Positions 51,351 through 60,408 of a stretch of DNA of 64,000 nucleotides are shown here, piece by piece. The notes beneath the pieces are model-generated. The model had not been told where the DNA came from, did not search any database, and saw only the letters and a program-made list of their open reading frames with translations. Made by a program: the position numbers and the translations under genes. The DNA is from Streptomyces sp. NBC_01481 (GTDB lineage: Bacteria; Actinomycetota; Actinomycetes; Streptomycetales; Streptomycetaceae), in NCBI RefSeq assembly GCF_026339995.1, contig NZ_JAPEPT010000005.1, forward strand, positions 434,001 to 498,000, written 5' to 3'. The first letter of the stretch is position 1. Each line of letters opens with the position of its first letter.

Positions 51351-51908
51351 TTACGCCTCGAACGTCGCCGCGAGTGCCTCCGCCAGGCCCGGGACCAGGG
51401 CGGAGCCCGTCAGGACCTCCTTAGAGGAGTCCTTTTCGCGCAGGCGCAGCGCTGATTCGCGGGTGCCGTCGCGTAGGACCCCGACCGTCATGCGGACCTC
51501 CTGGCGGTCGGGGTGGGACGAGACCCACTTGGTGAGGGCCTTGTCGTCGAGGCCGGCCGGGACCGAGGACTCGGCCGAGGGCGGGAGCATCTGGCGCTCC
51601 ACCGTCAGCGCGCAGCCCGCCACCGCGTCCGGCCAGGCGATCGTTGCGAGGAACTCGTCCAGCGGGGTGCCGGCCGGGATCTCGTCCTGCTCGATCGGGG
51701 TGAGCGGCGCGGCCGCTTCGTCGGCGTCGAGACCGAGCTGGGCCGCGAGGCCCGGTTCGTGGGAGCGCAGATGTGCGGTGTCGACGAGCGCGAAGAGCCT
51801 GGCCGGCTGGTCCCAGCCGAGGCCGGACGCGTACTCGTCGATTTCGAGCACGGCGTGGGTCAGCGGGCTGGCGGCCATCGGGGGGCCGGAGGGGGAAACG
51901 TTGGGCAT
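51351..51908 (-). CDS. PPA1309 family protein
   Basis: 185 residues, recognised as the actinobacterial PPA1309 family of unknown function: THAVLEIDEYASGLGWDQPARLFALVDT, LTPIEQDEIPAGTPLDEFLATIAWPDAV, and a conserved LRLREKDSSKEVL near the C-terminus. Soluble, no signal. ATG at 51908 has CAGGAT 7 nt before it on the same strand (leaderless). Divergent from the UPF0182 gene. Confidence 0.8.
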   Translation of the reverse strand: MPNVSPSGPPMAASPLTHAVLEIDEYASGLGWDQPARLFALVDTAHLRSHEPGLAAQLGLDADEAAAPLTPIEQDEIPAGTPLDEFLATIAWPDAVAGCALTVERQMLPPSAESSVPAGLDDKALTKWVSSHPDRQEVRMTVGVLRDGTRESALRLREKDSSKEVLTGSALVPGLAEALAATFEA

Positions 51909-52032
51909 GGCCAATATCCTGCCTCCTTCCGGCCCCAAGACGGGAACTAGGTAAAGCCTCAGTAAGTTGCAGTAGTGGGCTCTACGATCGCGGGGCCCGT
52001 TTCACACGACCGCGAACTTCGAGGTGCGCACG

Positions 52033-54957
52033 TTGGCTTTCCAGATGCCGGACCGCGGCGGAGGCCCGACAGGGCCACGGATCAGAGTGGGCCGGCCGTC
52101 CCGGCGGGTCCGCACCCTGCTCATGACGCTGGGCGTCCTGGCCGTTCTGGCCATGGCGTTCGTCATGTTCGCCGGGTTCTGGACCGACTGGCTCTGGTAC
52201 CGATCGGTGCACTACTCCTCCGTCTTCACCACCACCCTGTGGACCAAGGTCGGACTGTTCGCCGTCTTCGGGCTGCTGATGGCCGCGGCCGTCGGCGTCA
52301 ACATCTGGCTCGCTCACCGGCTGCGCCCGCCGCTGAGCGCGATGTCGCTGGAGCAGCAGAGCCTCGACCGCTACCGGATGGGCATCGCGCCGTACAAGAA
52401 GTGGGTGCTCCTCGGGATCACCGCTCTCGTCGGGCTGATCTCCGGAGCCTCCGCCACCGGTCAGTGGCGCACCTGGCTGATGTGGGTCAATGGCGTGCCC
52501 TTCGGCCAGAAGGACCCGCAGTTCCACATGGACGTGTCGTTCTACGCGTTCGATCTGCCCTGGTACCGGTTCCTGCTCGGCTTCGGCTTCGCGGCCGCCG
52601 TGCTCTCGCTGATCGCCGCCGCCCTGACGCACTACCTGTACGGCGGGCTGCGCATCACCAGCCCCGGCGCGCGGGCGACCGGCGCGGCGACCGGGCATCT
52701 CTCGGTGCTGCTCGGCGTCTTCGTCTCACTCAAGGCCGTGGCTTACTGGCTCGACCGGTACGGCCTCGCGGTGAAGTCCAGCGACTTCAAGGCCACCGGC
52801 AACTGGACGGGCCTGCGGTACGTCGACGCCAACGCCTACCTCCCGGCGAAGACGATCCTGTTCTGCATCGCCGTCATCTGCGCTCTGCTGTTCTTCGCGA
52901 CGCTGTGGCGCCGCACCTGGCAGCTCCCGGTGATCGGCTTCGGGCTGATGGTCCTGTCCGCGATCCTCATCGGCGGCCTCTACCCGGCGATCGTGCAGAA
53001 GTTCCAGGTCCAGCCGAACGAGCAGGCCAAGGAAAGCCCGTACATCAAGAAGAACATCGAGGCCACGCGTCACGCGTACGGCATCGACAAGGCCAACCCC
53101 GAGGACTACTCCGGCAAGGGTGACCCCAAGCGGAAGGCCCAGCAGCGCGCTGCCGCACCTTCGGCGGCGAGTTACCGACTTGTCGACTCGAACGTGGTCT
53201 CACCCGCCTTCCAGCAGCTCCAACAGGAGCGCAAGTACTACCAGTTCCCCGCGACCCTCGACGTGGACCGCTATACCGGCCCCGACGGCAAGCCGCAGGA
53301 CACGGTCATCGGTCTGCGCGAGCTCAACATCAAGGGCATCCAGAAGCGCAACTGGATCAACGACCACTTCACCTACACCCATGGCTACGGCGCGATCGCG
53401 GCCAAGGGCACGAACACCATCACGGACCCGGACAAGGGCACCGTCGGCTCGCCCGACTTCACCGAGGCCGGAATGCCCACCGGCGGTCAGCTCGGCAAGT
53501 ACGAGCAGCGGATCTACTACGGCGAGAAGACGGAGCAGTACTCCATCGTCGGCGGCCCGCAGAAGGAGCTCGACTACGAGGCGAGCGTCGGGCCCACCAA
53601 GTACACGAGCTACAAGGGCAAGAGCGGGGTCAACCTCTCCAACCCGCTCAACCGCGCGGCGTACGCCGTCGCCTTCAGCGAGCCGCAGATCCTGTACTCG
53701 GGAGCCGTCGGCGAGGGCTCGCGGATTCTGTACAACCGCACGCCCAAGGAGCGCGTCGAGGCGGTCGCCCCCTGGCTGACCATCGACGGCGACGCCTATC
53801 CGGCGGTCGTCGACGGCCGGATCCAGTGGATCGTCGACGCGTACACCACGACCAACGGCTACCCCTACGCCTCGCGTACGACGCTGGGCGAGACCACCGC
53901 CGACTCGCTGACCACCAATCAGCGCGCGGTCGTCGCCCAGCAGAACCAGGTCAACTACATCCGCAACTCGGTGAAGGCGACCGTCGACGCGTACGACGGC
54001 ACGGTCAACCTGTACCAGTGGGACACCCAGGACCCGGTGCTCAAGACCTGGATGAAGGCGTTCCCTGGCACGGTGAAGGCGAAGGACGAGATCTCGCCCT
54101 CGCTCAAGGCCCATCTGCGGTACCCGCAGGACATGTTCAAGGTGCAGCGCGAGCTGCTCACCCGGTACCACGTCACCGAGCCCGAGCAGTTCTACAGTGG
54201 CTCGGACGCCTGGCAGGTGCCGGACGACCCGACGAACAAGGACACCAGCGCCGTCCCGCCGTACTACCTGAGCCTGAAGATGCCCGGCGACCAGACGCAG
54301 AAGTTCTCGCTGACGACGACGTTCACGCCGGCCGGGCGCCCCAACCTGGGCGCGTTCATGGCGGTCGACGCCGATGCCAACAGCGACAAGTACGGCACGA
54401 TAAGGCTGTTGAGAGTCACCGAGACCGTGCAAGGTCCACAACAGGTGCAGAGTGAGCTCAACGGCAATGACGACGTCGCCGAGTTCGTGAGAAACCTCAG
54501 AGGCACCGACTCGGACATCGAGTACGGCAACCTGCTCACGGTGCCGCTCGACGGCGGGTTCCTCTACATCGAGCCGGTGTACGCACGCGGCGGCAGCGCG
54601 AACTACCCGCTGCTGAAGAAGGTGGCCGCCGCCTACGGCGGAGGCAAGCCGGTCTTCAAGGACAGCCTCTCCGAAGCGCTTGACGCGGCCTTCGGACAGG
54701 TCGGCACCGAGCAGCCGCCGCCGACGACGACACCGCCACCGGGCACCAAGCCACCGGCGACCGGTGACGCGGCGACGAAGGCTGCCATCGCGGATGCCCT
54801 GAAGGCGCATCAGGACGCCGAGGCGGCGCTGTCGAAGGACCCGAAGGACTGGGAGGCGTACGGCAAGGCCCAGGAGGCTCTTGACGACGCGCTGCGCAGG
54901 CTCTCCGAGGCGCAGTCCAAGCCCAGCCCGACGGCCACCCCGTCCAAGGGTGGCTGA
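52033..54957 (+). CDS. UPF0182 integral membrane protein
   Basis: 974 residues if it starts at TTG 52033 (GAGGTG 6 nt upstream); GTG 52024 is the alternative. Seven transmembrane helices in the first ~330 residues (LMTLGVLAVLAMAFVMFAGF, VGLFAVFGLLMAAAVGVNIW and so on), then a large extracellular domain (to about 880) with many Tyr/Gln/Gly segments, and a C-terminal Pro/Thr-rich linker plus a short charged helix (EAALSKDPKDWEAYGKAQEALDDALRRLSEAQ). The orthologue is Rv3193c. Function not established. It ends 62 bp before the first initiator tRNA gene. Confidence 0.88.
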   Translation: MAFQMPDRGGGPTGPRIRVGRPSRRVRTLLMTLGVLAVLAMAFVMFAGFWTDWLWYRSVHYSSVFTTTLWTKVGLFAVFGLLMAAAVGVNIWLAHRLRPPLSAMSLEQQSLDRYRMGIAPYKKWVLLGITALVGLISGASATGQWRTWLMWVNGVPFGQKDPQFHMDVSFYAFDLPWYRFLLGFGFAAAVLSLIAAALTHYLYGGLRITSPGARATGAATGHLSVLLGVFVSLKAVAYWLDRYGLAVKSSDFKATGNWTGLRYVDANAYLPAKTILFCIAVICALLFFATLWRRTWQLPVIGFGLMVLSAILIGGLYPAIVQKFQVQPNEQAKESPYIKKNIEATRHAYGIDKANPEDYSGKGDPKRKAQQRAAAPSAASYRLVDSNVVSPAFQQLQQERKYYQFPATLDVDRYTGPDGKPQDTVIGLRELNIKGIQKRNWINDHFTYTHGYGAIAAKGTNTITDPDKGTVGSPDFTEAGMPTGGQLGKYEQRIYYGEKTEQYSIVGGPQKELDYEASVGPTKYTSYKGKSGVNLSNPLNRAAYAVAFSEPQILYSGAVGEGSRILYNRTPKERVEAVAPWLTIDGDAYPAVVDGRIQWIVDAYTTTNGYPYASRTTLGETTADSLTTNQRAVVAQQNQVNYIRNSVKATVDAYDGTVNLYQWDTQDPVLKTWMKAFPGTVKAKDEISPSLKAHLRYPQDMFKVQRELLTRYHVTEPEQFYSGSDAWQVPDDPTNKDTSAVPPYYLSLKMPGDQTQKFSLTTTFTPAGRPNLGAFMAVDADANSDKYGTIRLLRVTETVQGPQQVQSELNGNDDVAEFVRNLRGTDSDIEYGNLLTVPLDGGFLYIEPVYARGGSANYPLLKKVAAAYGGGKPVFKDSLSEALDAAFGQVGTEQPPPTTTPPPGTKPPATGDAATKAAIADALKAHQDAEAALSKDPKDWEAYGKAQEALDDALRRLSEAQSKPSPTATPSKGG

Positions 54958-55019
54958 CCGTGGCTGAAGGCGGCTGAGCAGGCACCATCCCGCGCCGTGG
55001 TACGGTTGCAACACAACGG

Positions 55020-55093
55020 CGCGGGGTGGAGCAGCTCGGTAGCTCGCTGGGCTCATAACCCAGAGGTCGCAGGTTCAAATCCTGTCCCCGCTA
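55020..55093 (+). tRNA. initiator tRNA-Met (CAT), copy 1
   Basis: 74 nt without an encoded CCA. Acceptor stem GCGGGG/CCCCGC with an unpaired first position (C1 against T72); anticodon arm CTGGG-CTCATAA-CCCAG with the three G-C pairs of initiator tRNAs; T arm CGCAGGTTCAAATCCTG. Identical to copy 2. A terminator follows 8 nt later. Confidence 0.95.
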
Positions 55094-55101
55094 CTGAAAA
55101 T

Positions 55102-55140
55102 GAAGAGGGCCCGGATCCTTTGAGGATCCGGGCCCTCTTC
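55102..55140 (+). terminator. terminator after initiator tRNA copy 1
   Basis: GAAGAGGGCCCGGATCCT and its complement flank TTG; an 18-bp perfect stem. Confidence 0.8.
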
Positions 55141-55296
55141 GTGCGTATGTGCTGCCGGTGAGAACTGTGTGCCGCGTGGCGCGAGTTGAGGTTCGGCGTG
55201 TTTGACTTATCTCTCTGTGGGCATGTCGACAAAACGCTGAAGTGACCTCACTGGCTGCGGTATACCAGGTGTACGCGGGTTGCAGGTGGTGCGACG

Positions 55297-57366
55297 ATGG
55301 AATTTATGGGGGACAGGGCAACTCTGTTGGAGACAGGGCGGTTTGTGCAGCGGCATGCCGGAGACGTGGCGGATGCGACCAGTTCTGCCGTAGCCGCTGA
55401 CAACGTTGAAGGTGCCGGCGGTGGTGGAAGTGCCGACTCGGTGGAGACCGCCGGGGCCGAGGCACGGCACCGGCGCGCGGCCGAAAGCGGCGACACCGCG
55501 TCGATGAGTGTGCTCGGCGCGCTGCTGCTGCGCCGTGGCGACCTCGACGGCGCCGAGCCGTACCTGCGTGCCGCGACCGCCGAGGGCGACCGCGCCGCCG
55601 CCAACAACCTGGGTGTCCTGCTCCACCAGCGCGGGTACGCCGACGAGGCGGCCGGATGGTGGCGTATCGCCGCCGTCGCCGGTTCCGCGGCCGCGGCGCA
55701 TGCACTGGGGCGCCACTTCCGCGAGCGAGGCGACGAGCCGGCCGCGGAGTACTGGCTGCGCCAGTCCGCCGAGCAGGGGCATGCGCTGGGGGCGTACGCC
55801 CTCGCCGACCTGCTGGAGCACCGCAGCGACGTGGGCGCGGAGCGCTGGCTGCGTGCTGCGGCTGAGCAGGGACACCGTGAGGCGGCCTACCGGCTTGCCC
55901 GCGCGCTGGAGCGCCGGGCGGCGGAAGAGGCACGCGCGGGCGGGGACGTGGGCCTGGTTCTGGGGCGCACGGAGAACGCGGCGCGTGTGCAGGCGCAGGG
56001 TCGTGCGGGCGGCGGGGACGCGGCCCCGGCTGCCGGCGCGGTATCGGGTACGTCGGCCACGTCGGGAGCCGGCGGCGGCGCAGGCGGTCCCGCTGCGGGT
56101 GCCCCGGCATCCGCTGTCCCCGCGCCCGTCGCCGGGGGCGAGGGCGGCGAGCTCTCCGTACTCGACGAGGCCGCTCAGTGGTACCAGCAGGCCGCCGCGC
56201 GTGGGCACCGGCGGGCCGCGCTGCACCTCGGCGCGATCCTGGAGAAGCGCGGCGAACTCAAGGAGGCCGGTCGCTGGTACCTCACCTCCGCCAAGGACGG
56301 TGAGGCCCGCGCCGCCTGCGCGCTCGGATTCCTGCTGCGCGACGCCGGTGACGAGGAGAGTGCCGCCGTCTGGTGGCTGCGCGCCGCGCAGGACGGTGAC
56401 GGCAATGCCGCCAACGCCCTCGGCGCGCTGCACGCCGCCCGCGGTGAGCAGCAGACCGCCGAGCGCTGGTACCGCGCCGCCATGGACGCGGGTGACGTCA
56501 ACGGCGCGTACAACCTGGGGCTGCTCTGCGCTGCCCAGGACCGTACGTCGCAGGCCGAGCAGTGGTACCGCCGCGCCGCCTACGCGGGTCACCGCGAGGC
56601 CGCCAACGCACTCGCCGTACTGCTGCTGCAGGCCGGGGACGCGACCGGCGCCGAGCCCTGGTTCTCCAAGGCCGCCGAGGCGGGAAGCGTCGACGCCGCC
56701 TTCAACCTGGGCATCCTCTACGTCGGCCGGGACGACGACCGTACGGCCCTGTCCTGGTACGAGCGGGCAGCGGCCGCCGGGCACACCGAGGCAGCCCTCC
56801 AGGTCGGTATCGCGCTGCTCAGAGACGGCGACGAGCAGGCCGCCGAGCGGCATCTGCGCTGCGCGGCGGGTGGCGGCAGCGCCGAGGCCGCGTTCCGGCT
56901 CGCCACTGTGCTCGACTCCCGCCAGCCGCCGCCGGGCCCGCCCGCGCTGGGCGAGCCGATGGCGGAGAAGAGCGAGTGCGAGGAGTGGTACGAGCGTGCC
57001 GCCGAGCAGGGGCACCGTCGTGCCCAGGTACGGGTGGGAATGCTCGCCGCGACTCGCGGAGACATGGCGGATGCCGCACGCTGGTACCGGGAAGCCGCCG
57101 AGGCGGGCAGCCGCAACGGCGCTTTCAACCTCGGGCTGCTCCTGGCCCGCGAGGGCAATGAGCGCGAGGCGGCCCTGTGGTGGGCCCGTGCGGCCCGCGC
57201 GGGGCACGGCCGGGCAGCGCTGCGCCTGGCCCTCCTTGCGGCCCGCAGGGGCGAGCTGACCGAGGGGCAGCGATGGTGCGCACGTGCCGTCGAACTGGGT
57301 CCCGCCGAGGTGGCGGAGCGTGCGGCACGGCTGCGCGACGCGCTCCACCAAGAGCTCACGGCGTAG
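55297..57366 (+). CDS. Sel1/TPR-like repeat protein
   Basis: 689 residues. After a variable N-terminus (1-65) the protein is a chain of ~36-residue helical Sel1-like repeats, with the patterns AAxxGxxxAAxxLGxLLxxxGDxxxAExWYRRAA. A Gly/Ala/Pro-rich break (about 225-290) splits the array. No signal or membrane segment, so it is probably a cytoplasmic scaffold. ATG 55297 (or 55306); the ribosome site is poor. It lies between two identical initiator tRNA genes. I recognise related Sel1/TPR proteins in Streptomyces but no specific partner. Confidence 0.85.
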   Translation: MEFMGDRATLLETGRFVQRHAGDVADATSSAVAADNVEGAGGGGSADSVETAGAEARHRRAAESGDTASMSVLGALLLRRGDLDGAEPYLRAATAEGDRAAANNLGVLLHQRGYADEAAGWWRIAAVAGSAAAAHALGRHFRERGDEPAAEYWLRQSAEQGHALGAYALADLLEHRSDVGAERWLRAAAEQGHREAAYRLARALERRAAEEARAGGDVGLVLGRTENAARVQAQGRAGGGDAAPAAGAVSGTSATSGAGGGAGGPAAGAPASAVPAPVAGGEGGELSVLDEAAQWYQQAAARGHRRAALHLGAILEKRGELKEAGRWYLTSAKDGEARAACALGFLLRDAGDEESAAVWWLRAAQDGDGNAANALGALHAARGEQQTAERWYRAAMDAGDVNGAYNLGLLCAAQDRTSQAEQWYRRAAYAGHREAANALAVLLLQAGDATGAEPWFSKAAEAGSVDAAFNLGILYVGRDDDRTALSWYERAAAAGHTEAALQVGIALLRDGDEQAAERHLRCAAGGGSAEAAFRLATVLDSRQPPPGPPALGEPMAEKSECEEWYERAAEQGHRRAQVRVGMLAATRGDMADAARWYREAAEAGSRNGAFNLGLLLAREGNEREAALWWARAARAGHGRAALRLALLAARRGELTEGQRWCARAVELGPAEVAERAARLRDALHQELTA

Positions 57367-57433
57367 CGACGGATGTAGAGACGAATATCGATTTGCGCTG
57401 GTCGGCGGGGTGACGTAGTGTTGCATTCATCGA

Positions 57434-57507
57434 CGCGGGGTGGAGCAGCTCGGTAGCTCGCTGGGCTCATAACCCAGAGGTCGCAGGTTCAAATCCTGTC
57501 CCCGCTA
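57434..57507 (+). tRNA. initiator tRNA-Met (CAT), copy 2
   Basis: Identical to copy 1 over all 74 nt, with the same CTACTGAA flank. The C1/T72 mismatch and GGG-CCC anticodon stem mark it as an initiator. Confidence 0.95.
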
Positions 57508-57512
57508 CTGAA

Positions 57513-57550
57513 GACGAAGGCCCGGATCCATCAGGATCCGGGCCTTCGTC
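57513..57550 (+). terminator. terminator after initiator tRNA copy 2
   Basis: GACGAAGGCCCGGATCC and its complement flank an ATCA loop; related in sequence to the terminator after copy 1. Confidence 0.8.
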
Positions 57551-57633
57551 TTGTGCCGGAAGGGCAAGCGAAAGCCCGGCACCTCTTGGTGCCGGGCTAT
57601 CGGGTGGTGCCGGGCTATCGGGAAACCTCGGCG

Positions 57634-58050
57634 TCAGGCCGACGCGCAGTTCGGGCACGTGCCCCGGTACGTCACCTCGACGTCCGAGACCGTGAAGCCG
57701 AAGCGCTCCGAGTCCGGGAGGTCCGCCAGCGGGTTGCCCGCGGGGTGGACGTCACGGATCGCGCCGCACTGGGCACAGACCAGGTGCTGGTGCGGGCGGT
57801 GCGCGTTCGGGTCGTACCGCTTGGCGCGGCGGTCCGTCGAGACCTCGAGGATCTCGCCGAGGCTGACCAGCTCGCCCAGGGTGTTGTACACCGTCGCCCG
57901 GGAGATCTCGGGCAGCCTCGTCACGGCGCGCGCATGTACCTCGTCGGCCGTCAGGTGGACATGTTCGCCGTCGAGGACCTCAGCCACGACACGCCGCTGC
58001 GCCGTCATGCGCCAGCCACGTCCGCGAAGTCGTTCCAACAGGTCACTCAT
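57634..58050 (-). CDS. Fur-family transcriptional repressor
   Basis: 138 residues. Winged helix (MTAQRRVVAEVL, HLTADEVHARAVTRLPEISRATVYNTLGELV), metal site region HRPHQHLVCAQCG and a second CxxC (TCPNC), i.e. a structural zinc site as in PerR/Fur. Which metal or oxidant it senses cannot be read from the sequence; the usual Asp/His regulatory ligands are consistent with a PerR-like or Fur-like protein. ATG 58050 is leaderless (TAGGCT 7 nt upstream). A palindrome TGGACAAAGTCCA lies just upstream, perhaps its own operator. Confidence 0.88.
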   Translation of the reverse strand: MSDLLERLRGRGWRMTAQRRVVAEVLDGEHVHLTADEVHARAVTRLPEISRATVYNTLGELVSLGEILEVSTDRRAKRYDPNAHRPHQHLVCAQCGAIRDVHPAGNPLADLPDSERFGFTVSDVEVTYRGTCPNCASA

Positions 58051-58057
58051 AAGGACC

Positions 58058-58063
58058 AGCCTA
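58058..58063 (-). promoter_or_regulatory. -10 element, leaderless start of the Fur-family gene
   Basis: TAGGCT on the reverse strand, 7 nt before the ATG. Confidence 0.5.
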
Positions 58064-58096
58064 ACAGCGGCACGACCCAGTTCCCGAACGGGTGTG

Positions 58097-58133
58097 ACTT
58101 TGGACACTTGCTTGATCTGGACAAAGTCCAAAC
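58097..58133. promoter_or_regulatory. candidate Fur-family operator
   Basis: A perfect TGGAC-AAA-GTCCA palindrome (58118-58130), with a half site TTTGGAC at 58099-58105. Lies 35-80 bp upstream of the Fur-family start. Confidence 0.45.
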
Positions 58134-58206
58134 GAGTGGGCCTGAACCACGCGCCCGAACCACCTGACGAGGACCGGATCCCAGCCCGGGGATCCGGCCC
58201 CCCGGT

Positions 58207-58608
58207 CTATCCGGCGAGCGTTGCCGGGTGGCGCCGTGCCGGTGCCCAGCAGCGGATGATGTCGCGTACGGAGACGATGCCGACAGGTCCGTCGTTGTCG
58301 AGCACGATCAGATGCCGGAAGCCGCCGTGTGTCATGGCCTCCGCGGCCTCCTCCAGGGTCCATGACGGCGCGGCGAAGACGACGTCGGTGGTGGTGTGGG
58401 TGCCGGCGAGCTCCAGGTCGGGGTCCTGCCCCGCACCCACCGAGTTCAGGATGTCGCGCTCGGTCAGAATGCCGAGGCCGCCCGCGTCGCTGTCGAGGAC
58501 GACGGAGGCGCCGACGCGGCGCGCGGCCATCAGGCGGGCCGCCTGGCGGAGTGTGTGTGCGGGGCCGATGGTGAGGACCACCGTGCTCATGGCGTCACGG
58601 ACGAGCAT
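58207..58608 (-). CDS. CBS-domain protein
   Basis: 133 residues, two CBS motifs: LVRDAMSTVVLTIGPAHTLRQAARLMAARRVGASVVLD with ILTERDIL, and VFAAPSWTLEEAAEAMTHGGFRHLIVLDNDGPVGIVSVRDII. CBS pairs bind adenine nucleotides and act as energy or redox sensors. ATG at 58608 with GGAGGTGG upstream; the frame is open further to 58656 but has no better start. Partner unknown. Confidence 0.85.
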   Translation of the reverse strand: MLVRDAMSTVVLTIGPAHTLRQAARLMAARRVGASVVLDSDAGGLGILTERDILNSVGAGQDPDLELAGTHTTTDVVFAAPSWTLEEAAEAMTHGGFRHLIVLDNDGPVGIVSVRDIIRCWAPARRHPATLAG

Positions 58609-58767
58609 GAATGGAGCCACCTCCTTGGTGGATCGGTCGTTCGGGAACCGATTCACAAGTTCACAAGTGGGGGGACTCTCAGAGTCGCAGCCCTGGGGCG
58701 GGGCAGCAAGGGGGCGCGCACGGGCGGAAAAGGGTGTAGACGCCCGCCAGTGGCTGTCTGTTGACTG

Positions 58768-59568
58768 TCAGTAGCGCTGGTTGAGATATCCCAGCAGCTC
58801 TTCGTGGAGCAGACCGTTGGACGCGGCGGCGTTGCCACTGTGCGGACCAGGGCGTCCGTCCAGACCGCTGAAGGATCCGCCCGCCTCCTGGACGACGATA
58901 GCTGTGGCCGCCATGTCCCAGAGTGACAGCTCCGGCTCGGCACAAATGTCCACCGAACCCTCGGCGACCATCATGTACGGCCAGAAGTCGCCATACCCGC
59001 GTGTGCGCCAGCAGGCCCGGGTCAGATCGAGGAAGCCGTCGAGCCGCCCCTGCTCCTCCCAGCCGCTCAGCGAGGAGTACGCGAACGAGGCGTCCCGGAT
59101 CCGGCCGACGTTGGAGACCCGCAGCCGGCTCGCCGAGCTCAGACTGCGCCCGGTGTACGCGCCGCCGCCCTGCGCCGCCCACCAGCGGCGGCCGAGCGCC
59201 GGGGCCGACACCACGCCCACGACGGGCTGGTAGCCGCCCTCGCCCTGCACCATAAGCGAGATCAGCGTCGCCCAGACCGGCACTCCGCGCACATAGTTCT
59301 TGGTGCCGTCGATCGGGTCGATCACCCAGCGCCGCGGGCCCGTGCCCTCGATGCCGTACTCCTCGCCGAGGATCGCGTCACGCGGCCGCGCCCGCTGGAG
59401 CTGTCCGCGGATCAGCTCCTCCGCCGCCTTGTCGGCCTCGCTCACCGGCGTCATGTCCGGCTTGGTCTCGACCTTCAGGTCCAGAGCCTTGAACCGGTCC
59501 ATCGTGGCGGCGTCGGCGGCGTCCGCGAGGACATGGGCAAGACGCAGATCGTCGTGGTAGTCGGGCAT
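58768..59568 (-). CDS. hisN: histidinol-phosphatase/inositol monophosphatase family (HisN type)
   Basis: 266 residues. Metal and substrate motifs of the inositol-monophosphatase fold: EEYGIEG (Glu), WVIDPIDGTKNYVRGVPVWATLI (Asp-x-Ile-Asp-Gly-Thr) and ELSLWDMAATAIVVQEAGG (Trp-Asp). Streptomyces uses this fold for histidinol-phosphate phosphatase; inositol phosphate is an alternative substrate. ATG at 59568 is leaderless, with TAGAGT 7 nt before it; a longer frame to 59592 is not used. Confidence 0.85.
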   Translation of the reverse strand: MPDYHDDLRLAHVLADAADAATMDRFKALDLKVETKPDMTPVSEADKAAEELIRGQLQRARPRDAILGEEYGIEGTGPRRWVIDPIDGTKNYVRGVPVWATLISLMVQGEGGYQPVVGVVSAPALGRRWWAAQGGGAYTGRSLSSASRLRVSNVGRIRDASFAYSSLSGWEEQGRLDGFLDLTRACWRTRGYGDFWPYMMVAEGSVDICAEPELSLWDMAATAIVVQEAGGSFSGLDGRPGPHSGNAAASNGLLHEELLGYLNQRY

Positions 59569-59575
59569 GGTCGTC

Positions 59576-59581
59576 ACTCTA
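59576..59581 (-). promoter_or_regulatory. -10 element, leaderless start of hisN
   Basis: TAGAGT on the reverse strand with a 7-nt gap to the ATG. Confidence 0.5.
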
Positions 59582-59649
59582 TCCGGGCGCAAGAGGGCGG
59601 TCCTGGGCCCTGTCCCGCCCGGCTTCCGGGCCCCTGTCCGGCATGGCTC

Positions 59650-59678
59650 TTGACAGTGGATGGCCGCGCGTCAACTCT
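59650..59678 (+). promoter_or_regulatory. promoter of the TetR gene
   Basis: TTGACA (59650-59655), a perfect -35, then AACTCT about 17 nt later (59673-59678). Confidence 0.45.
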
Positions 59679-59742
59679 GAGCGCAGTGCCGCACGGCCTC
59701 AGAGGCGCACGGCCGCAGAGCCGTACGGCCGGGGAGGCGACG

Positions 59743-60408
59743 ATGCCTACAGCGCGCGAGTCCTTGCTGAACGCCGCTCTCGCGGCGCTCGCCGATCTGC
59801 CCTGGTCAGGGGTGCGGATGGTCGATGTCGCCTCCGCCGCCGGGGTCTCGCGGCAGACCCTCTACAACGAGTTCGGCAGCAAGGACGGTCTCGCCCGCGC
59901 CATGGTGCGGCGCGAGGCCGACGCATATCTCCATGGCGTGGAGCGGCTGCTGGCCGAGCGGACCGGGGCCGCGGACCGGCTGGTCTCGGTCGCCGAGTGG
60001 ACCGTCGCCGAGGCGCGCGCGAGGCCACTGCTGCGGGCCCTGCTCACCGCCTGCTGGGGTGAGCGGCTGCCCGCGCCGAGGCCGGCCCGGCGCGGTGCGG
60101 TGCTGTCCGGGGTGCCCGCCCAGCGCCGCGCCGACGCGGGGCCGCCGTCCCCGGCGGAGCTGGTCGCGGCGGTACGGGACCGCTCGGTGGCCGCTCTGGA
60201 ACAAGGGCTGTCCGAGGGGCGTACGAAGGAGGAGTCGGCCGATGTGGCGCGCCGCTGCGAGCTGGCGGCGCGGCTCGCGCTCGCCCATGTGGTCGCGCCC
60301 GTCGGCGAAGGGGTCGGGCAGCTGGTGCGCACGGCCGTGGGCGGGGCCGTCGGCGAGTGGGTCAGTGGGCCCGTCAGTGCGACGAGCCCGACAGCTGGAG
60401 ACCGATGA
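59743..60408 (+). CDS. TetR family transcriptional regulator
   Basis: 221 residues from ATG 59743 with GGGGAGG upstream. Helix-turn-helix VRMVDVASAAGVSRQTLYNEFGSKDGLARAM (about 23-53). The helical C-terminal domain ends with Ser/Ala/Thr-rich residues. The 3' end overlaps the convergent sugE gene by 35 bp, so the two messages are antisense there. SugE is the natural candidate target, but the ligand is unknown. Confidence 0.85.
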   Translation: MPTARESLLNAALAALADLPWSGVRMVDVASAAGVSRQTLYNEFGSKDGLARAMVRREADAYLHGVERLLAERTGAADRLVSVAEWTVAEARARPLLRALLTACWGERLPAPRPARRGAVLSGVPAQRRADAGPPSPAELVAAVRDRSVAALEQGLSEGRTKEESADVARRCELAARLALAHVVAPVGEGVGQLVRTAVGGAVGEWVSGPVSATSPTAGDR

